Notes: generated by a model from the letters alone, not told the origin. A stretch of 64,000 nt of DNA from Zopfochytrium polystomum (GCA_025765615.1 JAIVFJ010000221.1:1-64000), one strand, 5' to 3'; shown: positions 33,166 to 44,800, counted from the stretch's first letter. Translations and numbers: made by a program.

Positions 33166-36100
33166 TCATCCGGTTCGCCGCGCACCCCGAACCATGAAGA
33201 CCTTGTCTCCTTTGATTTTTCCCGAGTCGCCACCGGTTGCGGAACCGGGGGCCGACACAGACGTGCGGCTGTCTCGTCCTGCACTGCTGTCAACAACCCC
33301 CCATTTCACCATGGCCCCGCTACCGTCTCCTGCATCGCTGGAGGGCAGCCTGCGGCGCACGCTGCTCCCACCGCCTTCGCCATCGGACGAGCCTCCGCGA
33401 GAGCTGGCATGGCTTGATTCGGGTGCTTTGGACCCAACGACGACTTGAGGAAGCGGGTTCGGGCTCACTAGGATCGGAGATTGATACTGCTGCAAATGAG
33501 ATGTCGCTCCAGAGGCTTGGTGGTTTTGGGACTGAATGTGCTGATGTTGGAGGAGATATTGCTGAAGAACCACCGACTGCGGATGGTGCGGTGGAAACTG
33601 GGGCTTTGCGCTGACCGAGTCGCCGCTGGCACTTACCCCGCTGATGCCAGCTGCGGGTGACCGTGCACCTTCCGCGACCGGCAAGCCTGACGATCGCATA
33701 GATGGAGGAGGAGGGAGGACACCAAACGTCGTTGGAACAACTGCCTCGCCAGGAGATGCACTGCCACTAGACCCAGTGTATTGGCTACTGCCACCAGAGC
33801 CGAACCGATCACGGTCTCCACTAGCTGAGCGTTCGGAAGTCCTTGTCCTTCCCCGTGGGGATACAAATTGAGTTTGGGCTTCCATGTCCATGGATTTTGA
33901 GGTGTCTCCTGTAGAGACTTTTCTTGTCGGCTGGCGCGCTCCAGAACGAACCAAATAAACGTGCTGCCCCGACTCCTTCGCATTCTGCGTTCCCTCCTGA
34001 TATGTCTTGATGCCAAATACCTTACGAATATCGAATCCTGTATGGGCTGGCGCCGTTTTTGAGGCGGGTGGCGATGCGGCGCCATTATGGGGGCTTGTAA
34101 TAGGAGCGCGAAGGGCTCGCTGATCCTGTGATCCAATCGTTGGAACAACGGTATCGCTAAGACGTCGAAGAGGCCTCGCCCGAGTGAAAGGCGGTGGCGC
34201 GCCTTGGTTGGAGCGCCACTGATGCTGCGGGTTGGAAACTGGTCCTGACGGTAGATACATGCGATTAGGAAACGCACCATCAAAAGGGGTTTCCAAAGAA
34301 TTGCCAACAGGGTAGAGCTCGTTGCTTTCCATAGGTTGCCGCGTTGAGTAAAAGGGTCGTCCTCCCATATCTGTTGGACGACTGTCGTATTGTAACGTAG
34401 GACGATTAAGGGAGGGAAACGCTGTAGCAGACCTGAAATCCCCTTCGCTCATTGACGCAATTGTGGGAACAGGAGAAAAAGAACGAAGGGCAAAGTCTTC
34501 GATCGGCGCAATAGAAGGGGACCACTGCGAAGCAGGTGTTGGCGAGTTCGCAGACTGTCCAATTGCAACATCGAAGGCCGACTGTACCTGCGCGAGTTGA
34601 ATTGCTGCACGTAGAATGGCAACCCAGGCATCCGCTTCGTCTTCCGAAGCGGCTCGCAAAATCCATGATCTAGTAGTAGGTCGGCTCGAGTTGTGCGAGA
34701 TACTGATAAGAAACATTCCTTCTCCGGTGTTCACCACAGTGGGTGGTTGGTAATCTTCACATCCTCGGAGAGTTAAGGTGTCTGCCGGCAAATCGGCTGG
34801 CAGGCTGGGATGGTTAAACACGTAGAGAGCAGGGCCTGCGACCACAAAGAAGCAAGGGGACCACTCCGCCGGCATGCCTTTGACGGCAGGAGCAAGTCTC
34901 TCCAAATCACCAAAGTAGTTCCCGGGAGTGGTCGTCAAATTGCCAAGAGTAGGGACGAAATTTGTGGAAGACGAGTTTGAAACTGAATCACTGCGGTGGG
35001 AGGATGACGCAGCTCGCGGAAAGGGCAGGTTCGCATCGTCGCGGTCACCAGAGAAGTCCGCGGACGTGTCGTTATCCCGTCGATCTTCTTGACGTGCAGC
35101 GAACATTCCCGTGTCTTGCTGGACAATTGCTTCGTCAACACTCTGGGTAGTGGTGGAGAAGGGAGCGGAAGGCCATCTACGATGCACCAGACTATTGAAC
35201 GATCGAGCTGGAGAGGGCGGTGGCAGGCTCTTGTGGGTAGGAGATGAAGGAGCAGTGCGACTAAGACGTTGATCTGGTGGATCCAATCCGGTTTCGAAAT
35301 TGAGCAGGGTCAATCGCAAATCGGGGATGCTCGTTTCCACCCTGGGCTTTGAATGGGGGACTGGAGCGATCGAGACGTCAGGGGAGTCACTAGATGGTTC
35401 TGGAGCCGGTGACTGTTCGGTGTGAGGGGAAACCTTCTGGGTCGAAGCGGTTTCGCTGATTCGCTGGTCCAGGCTCGCTGTTTGACGGGCCGGTGGTGCG
35501 TTTGCAGGAGGTTGTGGACGTAGGTGGAAAGGGTCGGGACGAGCGGAAAGATGGGATACTGACCGGAGGAGAGGCAAGACTGGTGGGGAGTACTCGACGG
35601 TATTTGTGGCGAGAGGAAATGGAGCGGGAGGAGCAAACCCTCTCAACGGGACGAGGGAACGAATTGGGGAAGACGACTGTTGGGTCGGAAGGTGGCGTTG
35701 CTGCTGTTGCTGCTGCTCCTGCAATTGCAGAAACTGAAGGTGCTGCAGATGCTGCAACTGGAGCTGCTGTTGGTGAAACTGCTTCTGCTCCTGTTGCTGC
35801 AGCAGGACGAGGAGCTGCTGTTGCTGTTGAAGGTGGACATGATCGAGAGGGAAGTGGTGCTGGTGGAGTGGCTTTGGCTTTTGCTCCAGCGGTTGACTGC
35901 GATATTGAGGATGAGCACCTAGATCATGGTGATAGCGCTGCAGCTCCTGTTGCTGTTGCTGCTGCTGCTGTTGTTGCTGCTGCTGCGGCTCCTCTTCTTG
36001 GGGTTGTTGCATGTGATGGTCATCCGCGGTCGTCGCGACGGTCGTCAAGTGGAAGAGGGGCTGAAGCTGATTATACTGTTGCTGGTGTTGTCGCTGTTGT

Positions 36101-36234
36101 TGCTGTTGCTGTTGTAGTTGTTGTTGTTGTTGTGACTGCTGCTGCTGCTGCTGATGCTGATGCTGATGGTGATGGGGATGATGAAGAGGATGGGGATGGT
36201 GATGAAGCGAGGAGGGCAACAACGGCAATGACAT
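33166..36234 (-). CDS. Polyglutamine PH-domain protein
   Basis: Single exon of 1022 residues from the ATG at 36234 (MSLPLLPSSLHHHPHP). The first 280 residues are His/Gln-rich with many polyQ runs encoded by CAG/CAA mixtures. A PH domain lies at about residues 438-555: NYFGDLERLAPAVKGMPAEW, CFFVVAGPALYVFNHPSLPA, SWILRAASEDEADAWVAILR with the conserved C-terminal Trp. The rest is disordered and Ser/Pro-rich. PH domains bind phosphoinositides or proteins; a signalling or membrane scaffold role is plausible but not shown. The same frame stays open upstream of the ATG through a GGTTT repeat, which I treat as 5' UTR. Confidence 0.75.
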   Translation of the reverse strand: MSLPLLPSSLHHHPHPLHHPHHHQHQHQQQQQQSQQQQQLQQQQQQQRQHQQQYNQLQPLFHLTTVATTADDHHMQQPQEEEPQQQQQQQQQQQQQELQRYHHDLGAHPQYRSQPLEQKPKPLHQHHFPLDHVHLQQQQQLLVLLQQQEQKQFHQQQLQLQHLQHLQFLQLQEQQQQQQRHLPTQQSSSPIRSLVPLRGFAPPAPFPLATNTVEYSPPVLPLLRSVSHLSARPDPFHLRPQPPANAPPARQTASLDQRISETASTQKVSPHTEQSPAPEPSSDSPDVSIAPVPHSKPRVETSIPDLRLTLLNFETGLDPPDQRLSRTAPSSPTHKSLPPPSPARSFNSLVHRRWPSAPFSTTTQSVDEAIVQQDTGMFAARQEDRRDNDTSADFSGDRDDANLPFPRAASSSHRSDSVSNSSSTNFVPTLGNLTTTPGNYFGDLERLAPAVKGMPAEWSPCFFVVAGPALYVFNHPSLPADLPADTLTLRGCEDYQPPTVVNTGEGMFLISISHNSSRPTTRSWILRAASEDEADAWVAILRAAIQLAQVQSAFDVAIGQSANSPTPASQWSPSIAPIEDFALRSFSPVPTIASMSEGDFRSATAFPSLNRPTLQYDSRPTDMGGRPFYSTRQPMESNELYPVGNSLETPFDGAFPNRMYLPSGPVSNPQHQWRSNQGAPPPFTRARPLRRLSDTVVPTIGSQDQRALRAPITSPHNGAASPPASKTAPAHTGFDIRKVFGIKTYQEGTQNAKESGQHVYLVRSGARQPTRKVSTGDTSKSMDMEAQTQFVSPRGRTRTSERSASGDRDRFGSGGSSQYTGSSGSASPGEAVVPTTFGVLPPPPSMRSSGLPVAEGARSPAAGISGVSASGDSVSAKPQFPPHHPQSVVLQQYLLQHQHIQSQNHQASGATSHLQQYQSPILVSPNPLPQVVVGSKAPESSHASSRGGSSDGEGGGSSVRRRLPSSDAGDGSGAMVKWGVVDSSAGRDSRTSVSAPGSATGGDSGKIKGDKVFMVRGARRTG

Positions 36235-36921
36235 CCGCTCGCTCGCTTGGTTGCTGCAGTTTGATGGTGTTGTTGGTGTGGTTTGGGTTCGGTTTGGTTT
36301 GGTTTGGTTTGGTTTGGTTTGGTTTGGTTTGGTTGAGCGAGCCGAACCGGACACAGAAATTTGAACCACTTGAATCCAAAAAAAAAAAATGGAAAAAAAA
36401 GTAAATACAGGAACGAGGGTAGCGAGAATGCGCGACTGCAATCGGCCCCTTCTCTCAAATGCATGGAACGGCTCAGCAAGTCCAAGGTTTTTGGTTTATT
36501 TTGCTTTTTATTTTATTTTTATTTTTTTTTGGCCTGCGGGGATAGGTGCAATGTTTGATAAGAGAAGTTTTTAGAAGAGGTTTGCAGAACAACTTCGTTT
36601 TGCGCTTGGGGTTTGAACATTTACATGTAAACACCACGAGAAAGTCATATTTCGGCAAATCCGATCATGTGTGCCTTCTTCATTTTTGCCCCGTTGTTCA
36701 ACTTTGTGAGCACCGCCACGGTCGGCGTCGCCCTCACCAATGCCTGCCATTGTGGGAGCGGAGCGGGAAACTGAGCGAAGAGAGAGAGGAGTGAGGCAAG
36801 GATAGGTACCACCCCACCCGCCCAGAGGGAGAGTCTCCTTTTTTTTCCCTCCAACTTGCGGTCCTCGCTTTCGCCTATTATATTCAGTGTATTTATTTAT
36901 CTTTCTTTTCGCCAAAGTAAT
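36235..36921. other. Intergenic between PH-domain and dehydrogenase genes
   Basis: Contains the GGTTT repeat and T-rich runs. Both flanking genes are on the minus strand, so it holds the promoter of one and the 3' end of the other. Confidence 0.5.
36291..36335. repeat. (GGTTT)n pentanucleotide repeat
   Basis: About nine tandem GGTTT units just upstream of the PH-domain gene start, probably in its 5' UTR. It is telomere-like in look but internal and short. Confidence 0.85.
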
Positions 36922-39107
36922 TCACAACTTCGCCCCGTTGATTTCGCTGACCTTCTTGGCCTGCCTGATACAAGGTCTATGCATGAGGGGGAAAATAAAA
37001 TAAGAAGCGCATGTAAGTCTGGGCCCATTTTTCGCCCATGAACGCTCCAGCTTACCGAGCATTATCTCTTCCGAGCCGCCTGGAATGGCAACGCCGCGGA
37101 CGTCCCGGTAGATACGCTCGACACGCTCGCCAATGCCGCCCTTTGTGTACGCGATGCCACCCATGATCTGACTGGCTTCGCGGGCGCAGAACTCCAGCAT
37201 GGTCGAGCACTGGACTTTCAGAAGGGCCGTCGGTCCGCCCATCTTGAAGAGTGCCTAGAAATACACGTGTCACCACACTTGCAAGAAGGCCGCCGCTAGA
37301 AGTTACCTCATCCGGGGACATAAACTGGAACTGGTACACGATAAACTCCATCCACGCCTGCGTCGCCTCGATCTGCCGTGACATGTGGCCCAGCTTATTG
37401 CGAATTACAGGGTGCTCGAACAGCGTCTTTCCGAATGTCTTGCGGCTCTGGGCGTACACCATGGCGTCCTCGTAGCAGGTGCGCGCCATGCGGACGACGC
37501 CCACCGCGCCGCTCAGCCGCTCGTGGTTGAAGTTCTTCATGATGTAGCTGAACCCCTTGTTCTCCTTGCCGATCATGTTTTTGGCGGGGACCTTGACGTT
37601 TTCGAGCATCAGGTACGCGGTTCCGGAGCCTCGGCAGCCTGTGGGAAAAGGAGCAGGCGATTAAGGCTCAAATAGTTGAGGTTGATGGCTCGTTTTTTCA
37701 CACTGACCTTGGCACGCGACGGGGCGGGTACTGAATCCGGGCGTGTCTCGTTCAACAAGGAAGAGCGAAATACCCCCCATGCCTTTTCCGCCGGTGCGAG
37801 CGGCGATAACAAAGTACTCAGCCCAGTTTCCGTTGGTCTGTTCCGAGCATCAGTCTTGGACAAACTCAGCTGTGTCGGCAGCGATACTTACGATCCATTT
37901 CTTTTCGCCATTGATGATGTAGTGATTTCCGTCCGCTGTCTTTTCTGCGGTCGTCAGCAGTCCAGCGACGTCGCTTCCTGCGTATGGCTTAAGGCATATG
38001 CTGTCAGACTTTGTTCGTCCCTTCCCTCCAGAACAGCAGTGATCTCACGGGGAAAGCCCTCGTACCTCGGTGATGCCCAAAGCAATGTTCTTCTGCCCGC
38101 TCAGGCATGGCGTGATCAGCTTGTCCTTCAGTTCCTTGGAGGCGTAGTGGATGACCGGGGTCAGCGCGATCGCCGGCGTGACCCACAGGAACTGGTTCAG
38201 TCCGACGGACGCGGTGCGGCCGATCTCGTCGAGGACGATAAGCTCGTGGAACATGTCCCACTCCTCGGGCTTGACGCCGGCGGGCGGCGGGGTGGGGGCC
38301 CAGTCGGGCCAGGGGAACACGCCGGTGATGGCGGTGAGGAGGCCGGCTTCGCCCATTCTGCGGAACACGGAGCGCGGGATTTCGCCGGCCTGGTGATGAG
38401 AAGTGGAAGAGCGTTTGAATCGGCTGGCGGGAACGGGACGAAAAAAATAGGCAGCCTCGAACCTGGTCCCACTCGTACACGTACGGGAGCAGTTCGCGAG
38501 TGACGAGCTCGTTCGCCCACGCGCGCACACGCTTGTGGGACTCCTTGTAGTACGGCGTGTTCCAGCCCTGGTACCATGCCGGGTCCGCAAACTGTTTTGT
38601 CGCACGAAGTCAATGGCCAGCACTAAAAGGGTGGGAGGGAAAGAAAAAAAAAACTGGAGGCGCAAGCCTTTGCCTCTTATATCCAATTACCGGGACCAGG
38701 TTCCCGAACATGTCTGCGTCGGGCGCGTAGTTGTCCTTGTCGGCGTCGAACACGGCGCCCTCCAGCACGCCGATCTGCAGGCGCGGGCGGTACTTGCCCA
38801 TGACGGTGACAACGTTGTGGAACTTGTGGAACTCCTTGGAGGCGTCCTTTCCGAGGAGGGGCAGGACGACGCGGCGACCGCCTGGGTGGGCGTCGAGGAA
38901 GTCGGTGACATCGAAGACGCGGCCGTCGCTGTTTTGGTTGTGAGAACATCGAGGGAGAGGAGGAGGAGTGCGTGTGAATGAGACGTTGTTGCCGCGGAGC
39001 AGCAGCAGCCGACTCGCTCTGAAACCCTCTTACATTGCCAGCCATGCGCTGGCCGCCGAGCTGTGGGAGGCGAGCTCTGCCTTGGAGATGATGCGCTCGC
39101 TGCTCAT
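36922..39107 (-). CDS. Cytochrome b5-acyl-CoA dehydrogenase fusion
   Basis: FAD enzyme of fatty acyl-CoA oxidation with an N-terminal heme domain. Nine exons on the minus strand: 39107-39034, 38928-38691, 38591-38463, 38389-38066, 37987-37892, 37837-37708, 37638-37307, 37254-37056 and a last exon at about 36976-36922. Cytochrome b5: [20 protein letters not shown] followed by PGG, second heme ligand in EFHKFHN. Dehydrogenase: [71 protein letters not shown] and [11 protein letters not shown]. The final codons [17 protein letters not shown] match the expected C-terminus, but splicing from the strong donor after IMLG arrives one base out of frame, so an indel is likely near 36965. Such b5-ACAD fusions are known in fungi. 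Confidence 0.9.
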
Positions 39108-39394
39108 GCTGATAGTTTGAATGGGGGGAGGTGTTGTGTTGTGCGGTAGGCAGCCGGTGAGTGTGAGAGCGTGAGTGAGTTGAGTGAGTGAGCGAGTGTG
39201 CGAGTGAGTGAGTGAGCGAGCGAGTGAGAGAGTGCGATACAAGACTGACTTTTTGTTGTTGACAGCTGGCTGGTTGTGCGTTCGTTCGGTTCGGCTGTTT
39301 CTTTTTCATTCAAGACAAGATCACGTGGGGCAAGGGGTCGGCCCTTTTGGTGTTCTGCCGGCGGCACCGGCGGCACAGGTCACCTGCGCGGCAC

Positions 39395-39416
39395 GTGTGT
39401 GGGTGTGTGGGTGTGT

Positions 39417-39451
<35 letters not shown>

Positions 39452-39510
39452 AGTGTGTGCGTGAGTGTGTGCGTGAGTGTGTGCGCGTGAGCGTGTGCGT
39501 GCGTGTGCGA
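39395..39510. repeat. (GT)n with GTGCGTGA variants
   Basis: About 115 bases of TG repeats, first pure and then with GTGCGTGAGT units in tandem. Confidence 0.85.
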
Positions 39511-40292
39511 CACTCTTGAAACCATTCCACAGGTTAGCAAAGTTCACTGAACCGGCGTCAAGTGCAGCTCCATGGTTGAAGCTGCAGCACCGGCTGCTTG
39601 TGCCATCGCCCTCACGCCGGCGAGGGGCTGGCTATTGCTTCTTGGCGTTTTTGGTCTTGTTAGTTGGTTGGCAAAAACCTCCTTTCCCCCTCTGCGCCTG
39701 TCACGCAGCAAATAATTTTATTATTTTTGACTACACGATTACCACCCAATTACCCCCTCCACAACTGCGGCGATTGCATCGGCGTGGCCCCCCCTCACCC
39801 GGGACGTGTTCCTGCCGCCCTCCTCCTCGTCCCCATGCCTGGTGGCCCCAATTCGATCCTATCTCAGAGGATGGGATGACGGATGGAATGAAAAAATGGT
39901 CCGCTACCCGCATAGCCGCCGCCGCGCTGCAAGGGCACGAAAGCCAGAGACCAGTCGAAAGGCTAAAAGGCTCTTGCTGTGGTTCAGATGATTATTCTGA
40001 TTTGCTTCCGATTGTTCTCGTGCGACGCGGCCAGAATTTATCATAAAACTTCAGTTGGGCATTCGATTCAGACTCTTCCAGCAGCGTGTTCTAGCAGTGT
40101 CCACGCTGAAAGGATTTGGCCCACTGCATGTATTCTCCGTTTGTTCCCAGTGGTCTAATCAATGCTTTTGCTCCCGCGATCAGTTGAAGTCTTACTGTTG
40201 TCAATTTTTCAGCTTTCATTCCATAGAGTCATCTCGTTTGGCAACGCTGAGCGCGGATAATCCGGTTCAAGAGCAAGTTTCTCGAACCGTCT

Positions 40293-40541
40293 ATGCTACA
40301 ACAGGATCCTCCCAGTCGGTTCTTTGCGAAGGAGAAGAGGTTCGCGTTCGAGCAGGCCCATGCAGCACCTGCGATGCATGGACAGGAGCTCGAGCATTGT
40401 TCCAAGGCATGTTGGATGCAGAGGTCGGCTGAACGGAACGAGCCAGACCCAATCGAAGCGTTAGTTCGCCGCCAAATGAGGATTCATCTTGAGGACGAAA
40501 ATCAAGCGGGAAATCGGAAAAGTTCAAAGATGGAGTGCTGA
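40293..40541 (+). CDS. Small open frame, unknown
   Basis: An ATG-initiated frame of 82 residues starting MLQQDPPSRFFAKEKRFAFE with a charged, helical composition. No family recognised and no neighbouring exon found. A competing open frame on the other strand has similar quality, so coding is doubtful. Confidence 0.15.
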   Translation: MLQQDPPSRFFAKEKRFAFEQAHAAPAMHGQELEHCSKACWMQRSAERNEPDPIEALVRRQMRIHLEDENQAGNRKSSKMEC

Positions 40542-40732
40542 AGAGCACGGTGCACTTAATTCGGCGACGAAAATCGTCAAACCAAGGGTGGAACACTGTT
40601 TAGCCCCGCAATTCCACTGGACACGACTATCATCGGAAGATGACGTTGTCGCCTGTGTTGAGCAATCAAACCACTGTAAGAATTGTGGGTTACCTCTTCA
40701 TCATAATGGCATATTTGTGGATTTCAGCGTCT

Positions 40733-40911
40733 GAGTGATACAACCAAATAACCCAGATAAAATGAATGAAGCAACGCCAATCACGAATTATTGGCCTCCC
40801 TCCTTGTGGTAGGCCAGATTCTCTTTGAGAGCCAGAATCTTGCCGACAACAAGAAAGCCGAAGTTCATGTTGCTTCATTCATTTTATCTGGGTTGTTTGG
40901 TTGTATCACTC
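40733..40911. repeat. Long inverted repeat, 43-bp arms
   Basis: Left arm 40733-40775 and right arm 40869-40911 are reverse complements with a single mismatch in 43 bases. The 93-base spacer contains smaller inverted pairs (AGATTCT/AGAATCT and GGCCT/AGGCC). It could fold into a long hairpin as RNA or cruciform, or be a miniature transposable element; no target-site duplication is visible at the arm ends. Confidence 0.85.
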
Positions 40912-41623
40912 GGTGGCCTTCTTCTGTTGTGTCCTCTGGAATTGCGGGGCGAGACGAGTTCTTTCCAGCCTTGATTTGACGATTTAGTGGGTTTTATTTG
41001 GGGTGGACCGTGGTCAAACCCAGGGTGGTGGCAATGAAAGGATTAACTGTTTTTCACCTGACATATCACGTCTGCTAGTGGCAATATATTCGAAATTTGC
41101 ACACCCTGGGTCAAACCTGTAAAAAACGAAATTTCATAACAATACAGAGTTGACAGCTAAGCTAAGGTGATGGAGACCCGGCCCACACTGGAACCGGCTC
41201 CGGAATGACGGACATACAAATTGGCTCTCCGGAACCGGTCCGTTAGTTAGACTGCTGTCCGTCACCGGTGAATTGTGAGGGGTGGTTTGTGCAGTCCCGT
41301 ATTCTCCGACGTAAAGTTCCCAACTGGCCAAAATATTGCAATCAGACCGCAAGTTTCGGTTTGATTTATAAGAAAAGTAGAATTGCCCCCATGGAGTGAG
41401 AATGCCCAGAGAGTATCAGAGATCCGGTTTTTTTCAACCGCCACTGCTCCGCTACCGCTCTTCTATAGGCATCTTCACACCGCAACCATCGGAGTCAGTC
41501 TCCGCCGGAGCGGAGTTCCAGAGTCTCCGGTCTCCGGGTCCCCGGAAGCCAACCTCAAGCTATAAGCACATCTGCGCTCTGGTTAGTGACGGTTGATATG
41601 AGAATGAAAGGTTTGGGATTGAC

Positions 41624-41700
41624 TGAGAAAAACGATTTTGAAAATTTTCGCAGCGGGACAGAGTTGAGAAAAACGATTTTGAAAATTTTCGCAGCGGGAC
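41624..41700. repeat. Tandem duplication, 36 bp, period 41
   Basis: Copies at 41624-41659 and 41665-41700 are identical over TGAGAAAAACGATTTTGAAA plus the next 16 bases, separated by CAGAG-like linker bases. Confidence 0.9.
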
Positions 41701-41790
41701 GTTTGCGAATTTATTGGGATCTTTGCACGAACGGACCTGTGTCCAGATGACGACTCGTACATTCAATATAAATTCTCTCTTCGCTTGCGG

Positions 41791-41822
<32 letters not shown>

Positions 41823-41873
41823 GCACATTCTCACTCACTCACTCACTCGCCTTTTATCAGCCGCCCTTCCCTC

Positions 41874-44800
41874 TCAAAAGTTGTCATTCGTCTCTTTGTT
41901 CGCACCATCTTCCGCGAGCGCCTCCGCAAGCTCCATAGAGCCGAGCAGGTGTCGACGGATCAGCATCCTTCGCTCCGGCGAGAGCTCCTCGTCCTCTGCG
42001 GAGCCTCTCCGAGACGAAGAGGCTGTCGAGGCAGAAAAGGATGACCCTGCCGACTTTCTCCTCCGCAGCAGCGGCTCCTCGTCGCCGAACCGTCGCGGCT
42101 GCGGGTGCCCCGCACCGCTGTTTTCGCGGCCGACGCTTCCGCTGCCGCCGTGGTCGATCTTGCCCCTGAGCGCAAACAACTTTCCGGAAGAGTCCGTCTG
42201 CTCCGCAACCGTTTCACCGCTGATGTCTTCTGGGTGCACGAGGCGTCGCCTCCGCCACTGACTGGGCAGCATGCTGCCGAGCCGCCTCCACAGCTGCGTA
42301 GGTCGCGTCCCGGCGTCCTCCTCGCTGCCACCGTCCGGAAAGACCCGGCTCCCGTCCTGATCGAATATCGACCCAAAGCGCTCTTCGTGCACTGGGCCCC
42401 ACGCTGGGTGCACGCGTCGGCCGTCGCGCTGCTCCAGCCTCCACAAGCAGAGCAGATAAACGGCAGAGAGCCCCACTCCCGCCGCAAGTGTGCCGAGGGT
42501 GATCGCCAGCGAGTCGTGGATGGAGATGGGAATGCCGTACACTCGGGCGGTGAACCGCGTCTGGTGAATGCAGTAGCTGGACGCGTTCACATTGAGTGTC
42601 GTCATCTCGAAGACGAAATAGTAGTCGCCAGTCGGCGAAGATCGGCTTGGCCGGACTCCGTTGCAAGGACTTCCATCAGTGCATACCCAACTGTTTTACA
42701 ACCAGTGTTGGTTTACCCAATAAGTGCGGGGATGAGTTTAGGACACGTTTGCAAGTACAAGTAAAAGGGGGTTGGGGTGGGGATAGGAGGAGGAGGGGGG
42801 TAAAAAGATTTAGGGCACATCCCCTTGGTCGCACTTTATCTGATGGGTCTCTGCTTGGTCAAAAATCGGTCGGTCACTGCTGATAACTTGTCCAGTTGTC
42901 CAAATAAGGGCCTGGCTGGTCGCAGAACTATTCTGGTTGAATCGGGACTGCTGCTCCCTGGAATACTCGGCAACAGTGTCTAAATCCCGCCCACCGCCAA
43001 CGATTCGTAGACTGAACGAGTCATTCCACGGACTGGCCGAGCCGGTGGTCTTGTCCAAAATGGAGAACTTTGGAGAAAACGCTGTTATGTTCGATTAGTT
43101 CGCACCGTCCAGCCAGTCTACTGGTGGTAACGGAAAGGTCAAAAGCACGCAGCACCAACCGTCGTCAAAGAAGAGGCAGGGAATATCGGCGGTTGCACCA
43201 GGACAGTCTTGTGTGGACTTGTCCGCAGTCCAATCGAAAAACACTTGCTGGTAAGGTGGGCACCCAGAGTAGATCGTGGTATAGTGCGACAACGCTGTCT
43301 GGCGGCTTTCGTCAAACTTCCATCAGGAAGCGTCGTCGCTCATCTTCAACTCGCACAGCAAACGCACCTTTGCTCCCTTCTCGTCAACATCCTTGCACGC
43401 GTAGTTTTCTCCAGAAACGGAAATCCGAAGTTGAGTAACGGCAAAGGATTCACCGGGGAAGACTTGCGTAAATGACCCTTTGTCGGTGACATTTACCTTC
43501 GGAGGAAGTGTTAAAGATAGGACCAAAGGCCGTCCCCCCTGAATAAATCTTCTCGACTTACCAAATACATAACTCGCCGCTCCGAAACAACGTGGCGACT
43601 TGTTTTTACTTGAATGTAATCACTTCGGCTCAAGCCAAAAGCCAAGCTGAGGGTGCTAAGGTCCGTTTTCAAGTCAGGCGACACAACGTGTACCGCAAAA
43701 GAGTATGTATCCCCAGCGTCAAGAAAAATCTCCTCAGGAAGTTGTCCATATTTCCTCGTTTCCGGACTGGAGATGGGTCACAGTGGAAGAAAGTGGGAGA
43801 TTGGCGAAAATTAAATGGATGCAAGGAGATCTCAAAGCGGAAGCCACTTATTCCATACTCGCGCAAATGGTCTGCATCATACGGTGCAAGGAAGGTTACG
43901 CTTTGGTATGGGCAAGCGGTCTTTTGAAGTCAACAATGCGAGGGAACTTAGCAGCGCTACCGCAGACAATAGCCCGCCCTCAGGAAGGACGGTCAACGAC
44001 ACTCACATTTTTCATCAGAGTCTTAAAGTCGAAAGTTTGCTGCACGTTGATGCGGGTAGCTTTCGATGAAATGACCCCCGAGGCTGTTTTTGAAAGTATC
44101 AACTCTTGAAGGTTTCCAAATGCATCGTAAACGGGACGATAAGAGAGAGTTGAGGTGCCGGAGCTGGAGGGTCGGGAGGGCTTTACTTGAATAATCTCCC
44201 CGCTGCCGACATGTCCAACAAACAACTAAAATATACGTAGTCGGGCGTTATGACGGCCATTGATATGCATGAGTTTGGTGCTTCTAATGTTTTGCACATC
44301 GCTAGCACGGCGTACCTGGTTATCAGAGGTTGTGAAAGCAAAGTAACCATTTTCACTGCCCGTGAAGAACTTTACAGTGACGCCATTCGTAAACGTGGCG
44401 AGGAGAATCATCGCCAGTCCACCGTTTGGGCTACAGCGCGTATCTCAGCAAATCTGCGATCGTTTCCAATAAGTGTTCCCCACCTATACAGTAATGCATT
44501 CCCCCAGAAAAAGGCCCCATGACCATGCGAGTTGTGAATCGCGAGACCGGACAACGTCAGCGGGGCAAATCCAGTTCCCGTCGTTTCTAGTTCTACCCCG
44601 CTGTAGACGACTGTGTACCCAGATAGCACTGGTGGAGAAAGGAGATATGGAAAATGTTATATGTCATTGCCACGAAGTTTCGGTATGGAAGACAGAGATA
44701 GCGCATGTGGACAAACCAGTTGGTATACTCGCCGGAAACGCGAAAATAGCGTTCCAAACTTGCTGTTAATTACCGAAAAGTGCGGGACAAAGTTATAGCA

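Larger units (their letters stand above)
39108..41873. other. Gene-poor interval with repeats
   Basis: No conserved gene recognised. It holds a GT microsatellite near 39.4-39.5 kb, a long inverted repeat at 40.7-40.9 kb, a 41-base-period duplication near 41.65 kb and a CA run near 41.8 kb. Two short forward open frames near 40.29-40.73 kb are weak gene candidates. Confidence 0.5.

Noticed and set aside
36291..36335. GGTTT array as a telomere or telomeric insertion
   Set aside because: Fungal telomere units are usually TTAGGG-like; this is a short pentamer repeat inside a gene-dense region.
36235..36441. Upstream extension of the PH-domain protein, with a hydrophobic start and a TKPNQ repeat
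   Set aside because: The extended frame has no ATG; it reads the GGTTT repeat and probable 5' UTR.
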